DNA of 17,952 nucleotides, taken from assembly GCA_944351315.1 (NCBI GenBank), contig CALVPL010000086.1, positions 1 to 17,952 of the forward strand, given 5' to 3'. Source of the stretch: an uncultured Bacilli bacterium. Its GTDB lineage: Bacteria > Bacillota_I > Bacilli_A > RF39 > UBA660. Shown here piece after piece: positions 8,231 through 15,384 of the stretch. Within the stretch, counting starts at the first letter, position 1. Each line of letters starts with the position of its first letter. The notes below the pieces were generated by a model that made no database searches, was not told where the DNA came from, and saw only the letters and a list, made by a program, of their open reading frames with translations. The position numbers and the translations under genes are program-made.

Positions 8231-9109
8231 TCAAAATTTAGTACACTTCCCACATTTGGAACACCCATTACAAATAGGTCTTGAACCACATTCTTCACAT
8301 TTCTCCCAAAAAAAAGGTTGATAAATTTCTTCTTTATTTAAAGGATTTAAAAATTCATCATATAATTTCCAATTTATTTTTTTTCCTTCAAAATTCATTT
8401 TTGATTTATAAGCCATTTTAGCTTGCAGATCTTTATTTTTTAAAATATAGGTTTTACCATCTTTAATAAATTTTGTGCCTGTTTCGATAAAACAAAACTT
8501 CACATTATATTTTACACATTCTTCTCTTAAACTTTTGACCCATTCAAAATCACAAGGACGAGCACCATCATAATTTTCCCCACCGACAATCACTTGTTCT
8601 AATTGATTCAAAGCTAAATATTTTTCTATGGTAACAGGCCCAATGAAAGGTGCACACATAATTCCTTTATGCTTAGCTGGAATACTTAATAATATAGGAA
8701 TTCTCTCATCAGCTCGCTTTTGATTTTCACAAGTAACATTCAAAAAAATATTTTCCCAACCATCTTCCCAATCTTTAGGCAAACATTTTTGAATACGATC
8801 CGCTCTTTTCGTGAGAAGGAAAAAAACAACATCTTTTCGAATCCGCATGATATCCCAAGCTTCTTCTCGCCACGAATCCGCTTCTTCCAAGAAAAAATCT
8901 GAAGACATACAAACTCTTATCTGTTCGCCGCTTTTTATTTTATATGAACCATCTTTATTTTTCATAAGTGGATAACGCATATTTTTTGTTTTATAAATTT
9001 CACTTCCATTTTTATTTCCATGAACTTTATCCAAAAAATACATATAACAATGAGCACAACCTTCACTTATCTTAGTACAACCATGCCATGGACTCCAAAT
9101 ATCATGCAC
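8231..9109 (-). CDS. DUF5131 / phage Gp37-Gp68 family three-Cys-motif protein
   Basis: A 292-residue protein starting IWSPWHGCTKISEGCAHCYM: Cys11, Cys18 and Cys21 form the C-x6-C-x2-C signature of the Gp37/Gp68 (DUF5131) family, regarded as radical-SAM-like with an unusual cysteine spacing. The central parts (FLLTKRADR, NVTCENQKRADERIPILL, VGGENYDGARPCDFEWVKSLREEC) are typical of the family. The reaction and substrate are not known. The C-terminus adds six cysteines (271, 274, 280, 283, 286, 289) as C-x2-C-x5-C-x2-C-x2-C-x2-C, probably a metal-binding ribbon. The start is GTG 9109, one base after the truB stop, with its ribosome site AAGGTGA in the truB end, so it is translationally coupled to truB. 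Some family members pair with a TcmP gene; none is seen here. Confidence 0.85.
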   Translation of the reverse strand: MHDIWSPWHGCTKISEGCAHCYMYFLDKVHGNKNGSEIYKTKNMRYPLMKNKDGSYKIKSGEQIRVCMSSDFFLEEADSWREEAWDIMRIRKDVVFFLLTKRADRIQKCLPKDWEDGWENIFLNVTCENQKRADERIPILLSIPAKHKGIMCAPFIGPVTIEKYLALNQLEQVIVGGENYDGARPCDFEWVKSLREECVKYNVKFCFIETGTKFIKDGKTYILKNKDLQAKMAYKSKMNFEGKKINWKLYDEFLNPLNKEEIYQPFFWEKCEECGSRPICNGCSKCGKCTKF

Positions 9110-9110
9110 T

Positions 9111-9950
9111 TTATATCACCTTAAAAACCATTTTATAACAAGAATCACATTTTTCATAGATGGCAACGGCATTTTCTTGGTTCATCAATAGCACTCTAGG
9201 AGCATTAATTTCTAAATATAAAACATTACCATTTTGAATTCTCTTTTTTATTTCTTCAGTAATTTGAACTCTTGGATAAGAAAAAAGATCTTCTAATTTT
9301 TTTAAAGGCGTATTTTCAGAAATATCTTCCAAATCAGAACAATCCTCTAAATGAAAATTTCCTTGTTTAGTTCTCGTAAGTTCTTGCATAACCCCATATT
9401 CTTGCATTTCACTAGCCAAATCTTTAATTAAACTACGAATATACGTTCCTTTTGAAACAGTTGTCTTAAATGTAATGGTATCCTTTTCAATTTTTAAAAT
9501 TTCTAAATTTTTAATTTGAACTTTTCTTTTAGGCAATTCTACTTCTTCATTTTCTCTTGCATATTCATACAGTTTTTTACCATTTATTTTAACGGCTGAA
9601 TAAAGAGGAACCGTTTGCCAATATTCTTTTGGAAAATTTTGAAAAACAGAACAAATTCTTTCTTGAGAAACTTGAACCTTTTTTTCTTTTAAAATAGTCC
9701 CAGTAACATCTAAAGTATCCGTTAAATATCCTAGTTTCATCACAACTACATATTCTTTTTCTTCACTAGTTAATTCTTGAACCAATTTGGTATACTTTCC
9801 TAAACATAAAATCAAAACCCCTGTGGCTAAAGGATCTAAAGTCCCAGTATGCCCAACTTTTTTAGTATGATAAATTTTAGATACTCGATTTACAACATCA
9901 CGACTTGTCATATCTTTAGGCTTATTAACGAATAAAATTCCATCAATCAT
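9111..9950 (-). CDS. truB: tRNA pseudouridine(55) synthase
   Basis: Makes pseudouridine 55 in the T-arm of elongator tRNAs. The 279-residue product has the family motif KVGHTGTLDPLATGVL with the catalytic Asp39, the substrate-loop motif YSAVKINGKKLYEYAR (117-132) and GTYIRSL (168-174), then a short C-terminal domain. The length is slightly below the usual 290-310. The ATG at 9950 overlaps the rel stop codon by three bases (ATGA), so translation is coupled to rel. In most Firmicutes truB follows rbfA directly; here a collagen-like gene and rel separate them. Confidence 0.97.
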   Translation of the reverse strand: MIDGILFVNKPKDMTSRDVVNRVSKIYHTKKVGHTGTLDPLATGVLILCLGKYTKLVQELTSEEKEYVVVMKLGYLTDTLDVTGTILKEKKVQVSQERICSVFQNFPKEYWQTVPLYSAVKINGKKLYEYARENEEVELPKRKVQIKNLEILKIEKDTITFKTTVSKGTYIRSLIKDLASEMQEYGVMQELTRTKQGNFHLEDCSDLEDISENTPLKKLEDLFSYPRVQITEEIKKRIQNGNVLYLEINAPRVLLMNQENAVAIYEKCDSCYKMVFKVI

Positions 9951-11365
9951 TCCCTTAATCCTTTCTCATAGTATTTACGAACTTTCGTTCTTGCTAAAGC
10001 AGTTTTGGCTTCCGTTGACCAATGAAAATCAGGAATAGCATCTGCTGAAGTTACAATTTCTACTAAATCATTATTTTTTAATTCATATAAAGGAGAAACA
10101 AGTTTACCATTTACAAAAGCTTGAGATAAAGTATTTCCTAAATCCGTATGAATTCCATAGGCAAAATCAACAACAGTTGCTCCAGCTGGAAGTTCTCTTA
10201 ATTCTCCTTTAGGAGTTTGAACATAAATCTTTTTAGAAAAAACATCATTTAACAAATTTTCATAAAAAGTTCGATCACTTAAATTTTCATTATTAAGTCC
10301 CATTAAAAATGGAAATATTTTCTTTTTATATTGATCGTCTTTTTCATAAGTACAAGGTGAGATACCATATACAGCCACATTCTCCATTTCTTGCGTTCTT
10401 ATTCGTACATGAACATAATGTGGATCAACATTTTCTTTTTTTGGACTTAAAACTACCGAATGAAGCGATTGATATCCATTAGGTTTCGGACTACTGATAT
10501 AATCATTAATAGTATAAGGAACATTTGGATAAGCTTTGTCTACAACTCTTAAAGTTAAATAACACATATCCTCAGTTGGAACAAGAACTTTTATTCCTAA
10601 CAGATCGTTCATATTCATAATATTAGGATCCCCTTTTAAATTTAAGTATATTCCATATAAATTTTTTATTTTTTTTCGAATTTCATTAGGAATATGTTTT
10701 TGATTTAACCTTTCTTGAATTTCGTAGATCATCTCTTTTAATATAGGATCATAACGTGTAAGCAATAAATTACGTTCTCCTAAAAGAGTTTGATAATAAT
10801 CAGGATAAGCATACTTAAAAGCAAGATCAGATAATTCATTCGCGATCCGAAAAGCTCCAATTAATCTAGCAATCGGAACATATACCTTTAAAGTTTCAAA
10901 AGATTTCTCTTTTTTCTTATCATCAGACATATATTGTAAAGTTCGCATATTGTGTAATCGATCCGCTAATTTTACAATAATAATTCGAATATCATTTACA
11001 CAACTAGCAACAAATTTCCGAATGGTTTTCTGTTCTAAAACTTCTTTAGTTAAATCCCCTTCTGGAAAATTAGTGATTTTCGTTACTCCATCAACAATAT
11101 TAGCAATTTTGCCACCAAATTCTTTAACAATTTCACTTAATGGAGTATTGGTATCCTCCACAACATCGTGAAGCAAACCGGCACACACTGCATAAACATC
11201 TTGCTTACAATCAATCAAGATTTGAGCCACGGCAATTGGATGAATAATATAAGGTTCCCCACTTTTTCTAAATTGATTTTCATGCTTTTTTACTGCATAA
11301 TTATAAGCCTTTTCAATTAATTTTACATCCTTTGAAGTAAATCTTTCCAAGCCATTTAAGTTCAT
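9947..11365 (-). CDS. rel: Short RelA/SpoT homolog: ppGpp hydrolase with degenerate synthetase domain
   Basis: From ATG 11365 (after AAGGAGGT, 7-base gap) the protein is 472 residues; full Rel proteins are about 730. Order: HD hydrolase (1-190), synthetase-like domain (about 200-345), TGS (about 378-440), then a short tail. The helical, zinc-finger and ACT/RRM regions are missing. By alignment from memory to Rel of Streptococcus dysgalactiae, all hydrolase residues are kept: Arg33, His42, His66-Asp67, Glu70-Asp71, Asp135, Asn139. The synthetase site is altered: the G-R-x-K motif reads KKIK, the lysine equivalent to K251 is Asn242, the RxKD loop reads TIND (285-288), GIR reads GIK, and the catalytic Glu of EVQIRT is His319 (HVRIRT). 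Asp254, Tyr298 and His302 remain. TGS His406 (tRNA 3'-end contact in RelA) is present. I infer a ppGpp hydrolase without synthetase activity. Confidence 0.92.
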   Translation of the reverse strand: MNLNGLERFTSKDVKLIEKAYNYAVKKHENQFRKSGEPYIIHPIAVAQILIDCKQDVYAVCAGLLHDVVEDTNTPLSEIVKEFGGKIANIVDGVTKITNFPEGDLTKEVLEQKTIRKFVASCVNDIRIIIVKLADRLHNMRTLQYMSDDKKKEKSFETLKVYVPIARLIGAFRIANELSDLAFKYAYPDYYQTLLGERNLLLTRYDPILKEMIYEIQERLNQKHIPNEIRKKIKNLYGIYLNLKGDPNIMNMNDLLGIKVLVPTEDMCYLTLRVVDKAYPNVPYTINDYISSPKPNGYQSLHSVVLSPKKENVDPHYVHVRIRTQEMENVAVYGISPCTYEKDDQYKKKIFPFLMGLNNENLSDRTFYENLLNDVFSKKIYVQTPKGELRELPAGATVVDFAYGIHTDLGNTLSQAFVNGKLVSPLYELKNNDLVEIVTSADAIPDFHWSTEAKTALARTKVRKYYEKGLRE

Positions 11366-11386
11366 AGATACTACCTCCTTAAAATC

Positions 11387-11412
11387 AAAAAAACAGGCAA
11401 AATTATACCCGT
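11387..11412 (-). terminator. Possible leader attenuator hairpin upstream of rel
   Basis: Minus-strand RNA pairs ACGGGT (11407-11412) with GCCTGT (11393-11398), six pairs including two G-U, an 8-base loop and a run of Ts (11387-11393), all in the rel 5' leader before the ribosome site. It is weak, and the loop contains TATAAT, which could instead be read as a -10 box without a -35. Confidence 0.35.
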
Positions 11413-11457
11413 TTATTGGCAACAGAAGTGGTTAAAAAGAAAATATTTTTGTAACAT
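11413..11457 (-). CDS. Possible 14-residue leader peptide upstream of rel
   Basis: ATG at 11457 opens a frame MLQKYFLFNHFCCQ ending in TAA (11413-11415), immediately before the terminator-like hairpin of the rel leader. The upstream purine stretch AGAAAGAAGTG is a poor ribosome site. The frame also runs through one arm of a long-range pairing (11424-11432 with 11461-11471). It may be chance; it is listed because of its position. Confidence 0.25.
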   Translation of the reverse strand: MLQKYFLFNHFCCQ

Positions 11458-11485
11458 AAGACCACACTTCTTTCTAATTGCTACA

Positions 11486-11514
11486 ATACTATCATTTCAT
11501 TATTTATTTGTCAA
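11486..11514 (-). promoter_or_regulatory. Strong sigma-A promoter of rel-truB-DUF5131
   Basis: TTGACA (11509-11514), 17 bases, TAGTAT (11486-11491), with TGA directly before the -10 as an extended element, all on the minus strand. The start is near 11479, leaving a leader of about 115 bases before the rel ATG. Confidence 0.75.
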
Positions 11515-11524
11515 ATATTTTTTC

Positions 11525-11556
11525 AAAAAAAGAGAAAAGTTTTAGCACTCTTCTCT
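11525..11556 (-). terminator. Intrinsic terminator of the collagen-like gene
   Basis: Minus-strand RNA pairs AGAGAAGAGT (11547-11556) with ACTTTTCTCT (11531-11540), ten pairs with one G-U, loop GCTAAA, then seven Ts (11525-11531). The stem begins inside the stop codon (11555-11557). Confidence 0.85.
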
Positions 11557-12484
11557 AATTAATTCTGTTCACGGAAACAGAAGCTGAATAAAGATCGTTA
11601 GCAACCAATTCAATATCTACACCAGATGTATTAAAGAATTTGAATTTTGAATTAGCTGGTGCACTAAAGATTGCATTACCGCTTATTGTTCCAGTTGCAC
11701 ATGGATACACAGCATTATGTGTAGAAGAATGAGCAATTAATGCATCAAATGGAACTACTTGATGGAATTCAATTCCCAATACTCTAGGTCCACATAGTCC
11801 AGATGTATCTTTATTTCGAACATTAATCCACCAATGAATCATATATTCACCAGCTGTCGGAACGGTAAATTCCCCTGTCGTTGGATCATAAGTGATTTCA
11901 TTAAGAAGATTCGGAACATTAAACTTAACAGATTCAGTTGCAGGTATTCCTGAATTACTTTCATCATGAACCATTGCAAAAGAATTAAAGTTTGTACCTG
12001 CAGGTCCGGTTGGTCCAGTAGGTCCAGTTGGTCCGGTAGTACCAGCAGTTCCTTGTGGTCCCGTTGGTCCTGTAGATCCTATTAGTCCTTGTGGTCCGGT
12101 TGGGCCTTGAAGTCCTTGTGGTCCGGTTGGACCTGTTGGTCCAGTTGGTCCTATTAATCCTTGTAATCCCGTTAATCCTTGAGGTCCTTGTGGTCCAGTT
12201 GGTCCCGTTGGTCCTTGACAACATGGTCCGGTTGGGCCAGTTGGTCCTGTTGCTCCTCTAGGTCCTGTAGGTCCTGTTGCTCCAGTAGTTCCCGTTGCCC
12301 CTGTATCTCCAGTTCTTCCTTGAGGTCCAGTCGGTCCAGTAATACCACAATCACCAGAAGGTCCTCTAGGTCCGGTTGGTCCGGTTGGTCCTGTTGGGCC
12401 AGTCTTACAACGATCAACTAAACAGTCAACTACTTCACATAAGCAATCATTTTTACATTCTGTTTCATATGTTTCTAAATTCAC
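11555..12484 (-). CDS. Collagen-like (G-X-Y repeat) protein with BclA/C1q-like C-terminal domain
   Basis: A 309-residue protein. Residues 1-28 hold five cysteines (10, 14, 16, 21, 26). Residues 29-165 are 45 Gly-X-Y triplets, mainly GPT, GPQ and GAT, in blocks of 20 and 25 separated by a two-residue break (Cys-Gln, 89-90); cysteines also occur at 46, 88 and 89. Residues 166-309 form a beta-rich domain with ITYDPTTGEFTVPTAGEYMIHWWINV, resembling the TNF/C1q jelly-roll of exosporium BclA-type proteins, which trimerises the triple helix. There is no signal peptide, LPXTG or membrane segment, which fits deposition on a spore from the mother cell rather than secretion; this is inference. The start is GTG 12484, with AAAGGAG 8 bases upstream. 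It is monocistronic, between two terminators. Weak -10-like CATAAAGT lies at 12501-12508. Confidence 0.88.
   Translation of the reverse strand: MNLETYETECKNDCLCEVVDCLVDRCKTGPTGPTGPTGPRGPSGDCGITGPTGPQGRTGDTGATGTTGATGPTGPRGATGPTGPTGPCCQGPTGPTGPQGPQGLTGLQGLIGPTGPTGPTGPQGLQGPTGPQGLIGSTGPTGPQGTAGTTGPTGPTGPTGPAGTNFNSFAMVHDESNSGIPATESVKFNVPNLLNEITYDPTTGEFTVPTAGEYMIHWWINVRNKDTSGLCGPRVLGIEFHQVVPFDALIAHSSTHNAVYPCATGTISGNAIFSAPANSKFKFFNTSGVDIELVANDLYSASVSVNRIN
11990..12400. repeat. Degenerate 9-base tandem repeats coding Gly-X-Y
   Basis: The plus strand reads as repeated GGTCC(A/G/T)GTTGG-type units, coding (minus strand) for 45 Gly-X-Y triplets. It is more GC-rich than the surroundings. Such tracts change length by slippage, so triplet number may differ between strains. 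Confidence 0.9.
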
Positions 12485-12555
12485 TTAAATTTCTCCTTTC
12501 ACTTTATGTTTATTCGAAATTTATTTTTTTGACTTGGCAGATATCCCGAGAAAAG

Positions 12556-12581
12556 AAAAAAACATAGATTTTTTCTCTATG
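12556..12581 (-). terminator. Intrinsic terminator of the rimP-rbfA operon
   Basis: Minus-strand RNA: CATAGA (12576-12581), loop GAAAAAA, TCTATG (12563-12568), then seven Ts (12556-12562). The stem contains the rbfA stop codon (12577-12579). Confidence 0.85.
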
Positions 12582-12924
12582 CTTCTTCATTTTTATGAAT
12601 TTTCTCAATAATTTGATCTATTTTATTTCCATATTCTATAGATTCATCATAAACAAATTTCAATTTTGGAGTTTGTCTTAAATCCATTTTTTCAGCAACT
12701 TTTCTTCGAACAAAATCACTTGCTTCATCTAATTCTTTTTCTAAAATTTCCTTTTTTAAATCTTTCATACTTGTAAAATATATTTTTGCATAAGATAAAT
12801 CCTTAGCTACATCCGCAGCCGTGATTGTAATCGTATGCATTAACTCATCACGAGTTTCATTAGCCAATATTTCAGAAATAGTTTTAACTAATTCAGAATT
12901 AATTCTTTCTAATTTAATACTCAT
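12577..12924 (-). CDS. rbfA: 30S ribosome-binding factor A
   Basis: RbfA assists late 30S maturation by binding near the 16S rRNA 5' helix. The 115-residue product is a normal Firmicute length and has the single KH-like fold pattern: basic N-terminal helix (LERINSELVKTISEILANE), then ITAADVAKDLSYAKIYFT (32-50), whose DLSYAKIYF is the family hallmark, and LRQTPKLKFVYDESIEYGNKIDQIIEKI at the C-terminus. The ATG at 12924 overlaps the infB stop (ATGA), with its ribosome site GGTGGAG inside infB, so it is translationally coupled. It is the last gene of the operon; truB, its usual follower, is displaced. Confidence 0.95.
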   Translation of the reverse strand: MSIKLERINSELVKTISEILANETRDELMHTITITAADVAKDLSYAKIYFTSMKDLKKEILEKELDEASDFVRRKVAEKMDLRQTPKLKFVYDESIEYGNKIDQIIEKIHKNEEA

Positions 12925-15029
12925 CTTTTAATCTCCACCATTTCATAATCTTCTATAATATCGCCTTCTTTAATATCGCTAAAGTTTTCTAGAGTAATTC
13001 CACACTCAAATCCTTTTTTTACTTCCTTAACTACATCTTTTTCTCGTTGAATAGAAGCAATATGGCCGTCATAAATAATCACACCATCACGAATAACTCG
13101 AGCATTTGTTCCGCTCTTAACAATTCCATCTAAAACATAACATCCGGCGATTTTTCCAATTTTTGAAAAAGTAAAAATTTTTCTTATTTCAGCATTTCCT
13201 AAAACTTTTTCTTCAAATTCTGGATCTAACATACCTTTCATAGCAAGTTCCATTTCTTCAATAACCTTATATATAATTGTATATAAACGAATATCAACAC
13301 TATATTCTTTTGCAACTTCTTTAGTGATAGCAGAAGGCATAACATTAAATCCAATAACTAAAGCATTTGAAGCATTAGCTAAAACAACATCACTTTCTGT
13401 AATTGTTCCAATACCACTGCGAATTACATTTACTTTAACACCTTCAACATCAATTTTTTCTAAAGCATGTTTAACAGCTTCCTCACTACCACGAACATCT
13501 GCTTTTAAAATGACATTAATTTCTTTTTGACCAGATTTAATCTTAGCAAACAAATCATCTAAAGAAACAACTTCTTTTTTATTTTTATTTTGTTTAGCCG
13601 CATCGGCTCTTTTAGCTGCAACATGTTTGGCTTCACTTTCAGTTTCAAAAGCCATGAACTTATCTCCAGCACTCGGATTATCTGATAATCCAGTGATTTC
13701 TACTGGAGTAGAAGGACCTGCTTCAACAATGGAAATTCCTAAATCATTTTTCATTGTTCTAACTCTTCCAAAAAAAGTACCTACTACTATTGGATCTCCT
13801 AAACGAAGAGTACCATTTTGAATTAACAATGAAGCAACTCCACCAATATTTTTATCCAATTTAGATTCAATAACCGTTCCCATTGCATAACGATTTGGAT
13901 TTGCTTTATAGCCATTGACTTCACTAATGGTTTGAATCGTTTCAAGCAATAAATCAACACCTTCACCTGTTTGAGCAGAGATCTTAACAAATGGAACATC
14001 GCCACCCCATTCTTCAGGCATAATTCCGTTCTCACTCATCTCTTGCATTACTCTTTCAATATTAATATTTGGTTTATCAATTTTATTAATAGCCACAATT
14101 ATCGGAACATTAGCACTTTTAGCATGGTCAATAGCTTCTTTTGTCTGAGGCATAACTCCATCATCAGCCGCGACAATAATAATAACAATATCTGTTACAC
14201 TTGCTCCACGAGCCCGCATTTCAGTAAATGCAGCATGACCTGGTGTATCAATAAATGTGATTTTTTGGCCATTGTGTTCAATTTGATAAGCTCCAATATG
14301 TTGAGTGATTCCTCCGAATTCTGTATCCACGACTTTACTATGACGAATATAATCTAAAAGTGTTGTCTTACCATGATCAACATGTCCCATAATAGTAACA
14401 ACAGCTGGCCGCAACACCAAATCACTTTCATTATCGGTTACCTCATACTCTTCAAAATTAGAGACATCCTGTGTTTCTTCTTTCTTTAAAGTTTTTTGAT
14501 AGTCTAAAGCAATAATCTCAGCATTTTCAAAAGAAATTTCTTGATTTAAAGAAACCATTAAACCTAAAGACATTAATTTTTTAATAATATCAGTACCACT
14601 AATATTTAATTCATTCGCTAAATCAGCAACTGTCATGCCGTTTTTATATAAAACAACATCTTCTTGAGCTTGATTTGTCATCAATTTTTCTTTATGCTTA
14701 TACATTTCTTTACGTTTGTTGAAATACTCAGACTTACTTGATTCAATTTCACTACGTTTCTTTAATTTTTGTTTCTTCGTCTCCGGATTCATTGTATGAA
14801 TATTTGTACTAAGCACAAGATCTTCAACAACTTCATCCATGCTATCTTCTTCTTCATAGGTAGATTCGCTATCCGTACTAATTAAATTAGTAGCAAAATC
14901 CAAATTAATTACATCATCATCAGATAAAACATCATCCGCGTTTTTTACATCAATTCCTAAAGACTCACACTTCTTTAAAATTTCAGCAACTGATAACGAT
15001 ACACTTTCTGCATATTCCTTTACAGTCAT
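12921..15029 (-). CDS. infB: Translation initiation factor IF-2
   Basis: GTPase that brings initiator tRNA to the 30S subunit and promotes subunit joining. From ATG 15029 (AAAGGAT 8-10 bases upstream; the GTG at 15038 overlaps that site) it is 702 residues. There are two IF2N-type segments (about 1-50 and 125-180) joined by a short acidic then basic linker, so the N-terminal region is compact compared with Bacillus. The G domain starts near 207: G1 GHVDHGKTT (215-223), G2 GGITQHIGA, G3 DTPGH, G4 NKID and G5 SAQTGEG. Domains II to IV follow, with the fMet-tRNA-binding C2 domain ending the protein. It lies 72 bases after ylxR without a ylxQ gene between them, and overlaps rbfA by four bases. 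Confidence 0.97.
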   Translation of the reverse strand: MTVKEYAESVSLSVAEILKKCESLGIDVKNADDVLSDDDVINLDFATNLISTDSESTYEEEDSMDEVVEDLVLSTNIHTMNPETKKQKLKKRSEIESSKSEYFNKRKEMYKHKEKLMTNQAQEDVVLYKNGMTVADLANELNISGTDIIKKLMSLGLMVSLNQEISFENAEIIALDYQKTLKKEETQDVSNFEEYEVTDNESDLVLRPAVVTIMGHVDHGKTTLLDYIRHSKVVDTEFGGITQHIGAYQIEHNGQKITFIDTPGHAAFTEMRARGASVTDIVIIIVAADDGVMPQTKEAIDHAKSANVPIIVAINKIDKPNINIERVMQEMSENGIMPEEWGGDVPFVKISAQTGEGVDLLLETIQTISEVNGYKANPNRYAMGTVIESKLDKNIGGVASLLIQNGTLRLGDPIVVGTFFGRVRTMKNDLGISIVEAGPSTPVEITGLSDNPSAGDKFMAFETESEAKHVAAKRADAAKQNKNKKEVVSLDDLFAKIKSGQKEINVILKADVRGSEEAVKHALEKIDVEGVKVNVIRSGIGTITESDVVLANASNALVIGFNVMPSAITKEVAKEYSVDIRLYTIIYKVIEEMELAMKGMLDPEFEEKVLGNAEIRKIFTFSKIGKIAGCYVLDGIVKSGTNARVIRDGVIIYDGHIASIQREKDVVKEVKKGFECGITLENFSDIKEGDIIEDYEMVEIKR

Positions 15030-15101
15030 AAATAACACATCCTTTCTATTAATAAAAATATTTTCTAAAACTTTAATTCGTTTTCCCTTTTACCTTATAT
15101 T

Positions 15102-15368
15102 TTAATCCTCTTGAACTTTCTTCATAAGTTCATCATAAATATTAAGAGGAACCTCTACACCCAATGCTCTATCTAAAGCTTTACTTTTTTGAGCCTTTAA
15201 AATAACTTCTTTCGATAATTTTAAATAAGCTCCTTTTCCATTTTTCTTTCCTTGAAGATCAATTTCCACATTTCCTTCAGGTGTTCTTACAATTCGAATG
15301 AGTTCTCTTTTTTCACATTTTTCTTTAGTAACTACACAAGTTCGCATTGGAATTTTTTTTGCTTTCAT
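15102..15368 (-). CDS. ylxR: YlxR / RnpM family RNA-binding protein
   Basis: An 88-residue basic protein of the YlxR (DUF448) family, described in Bacillus as an RNase P modulator (RnpM). The family core MRTCVVTKEKCEKRELIRIVRTPEG is at residues 8-32, and GKGAYLKLS (44-52) corresponds to the conserved G-[RK]-GAY motif; the cysteine that often follows in this region is absent (Ala-Gln-Lys). The ATG at 15368 has AGGAGG 7 bases upstream. It lies 16 bases after the NrnB-like gene and 72 before infB, inside the rimP-rbfA operon, its usual place. The nearby ylxQ (L7Ae-like) gene of most Firmicutes is missing. Confidence 0.92.
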   Translation of the reverse strand: MKAKKIPMRTCVVTKEKCEKRELIRIVRTPEGNVEIDLQGKKNGKGAYLKLSKEVILKAQKSKALDRALGVEVPLNIYDELMKKVQED

Positions 15369-15384
15369 ATTCTAGCCTCCTTCT

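Noticed and set aside
8231..9109. Prophage remnant because DUF5131 is a phage-type family
   Set aside because: No other phage gene, integrase or attachment repeat is nearby, and the gene is translationally coupled to truB with similar base composition.
11402..11430. Second rel promoter using TATAAT at 11402-11407
   Set aside because: The hexamer 17 bases upstream (CACTTC) does not resemble a -35 and there is no extended -10; the TTGACA promoter at 11486-11514 is far better.
11990..12400. CRISPR-like or minisatellite array
   Set aside because: The units are 9 bases, in-frame and codon-degenerate, with no spacers; they encode collagen triplets.
11985..12421. Several open frames on both strands through the collagen region, rich in Arg/Thr/Asn, Leu/Gln/Asp or Ser/Trp
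   Set aside because: Periodic 9-base repeats keep all frames open; the Gly-X-Y frame alone has a ribosome site and globular flanks.
12501..12508. Sporulation-type -10 (CATAAAGT) of the collagen-like gene
   Set aside because: No acceptable sigma-E or sigma-K -35 lies at the right distance, so it is mentioned with the gene but not called as a promoter.
13971..14357. 128-residue plus-strand frame opposite infB
   Set aside because: Antisense shadow of the IF-2 G domain; no ribosome site and an unlikely Ser/Asn/Phe-rich composition.
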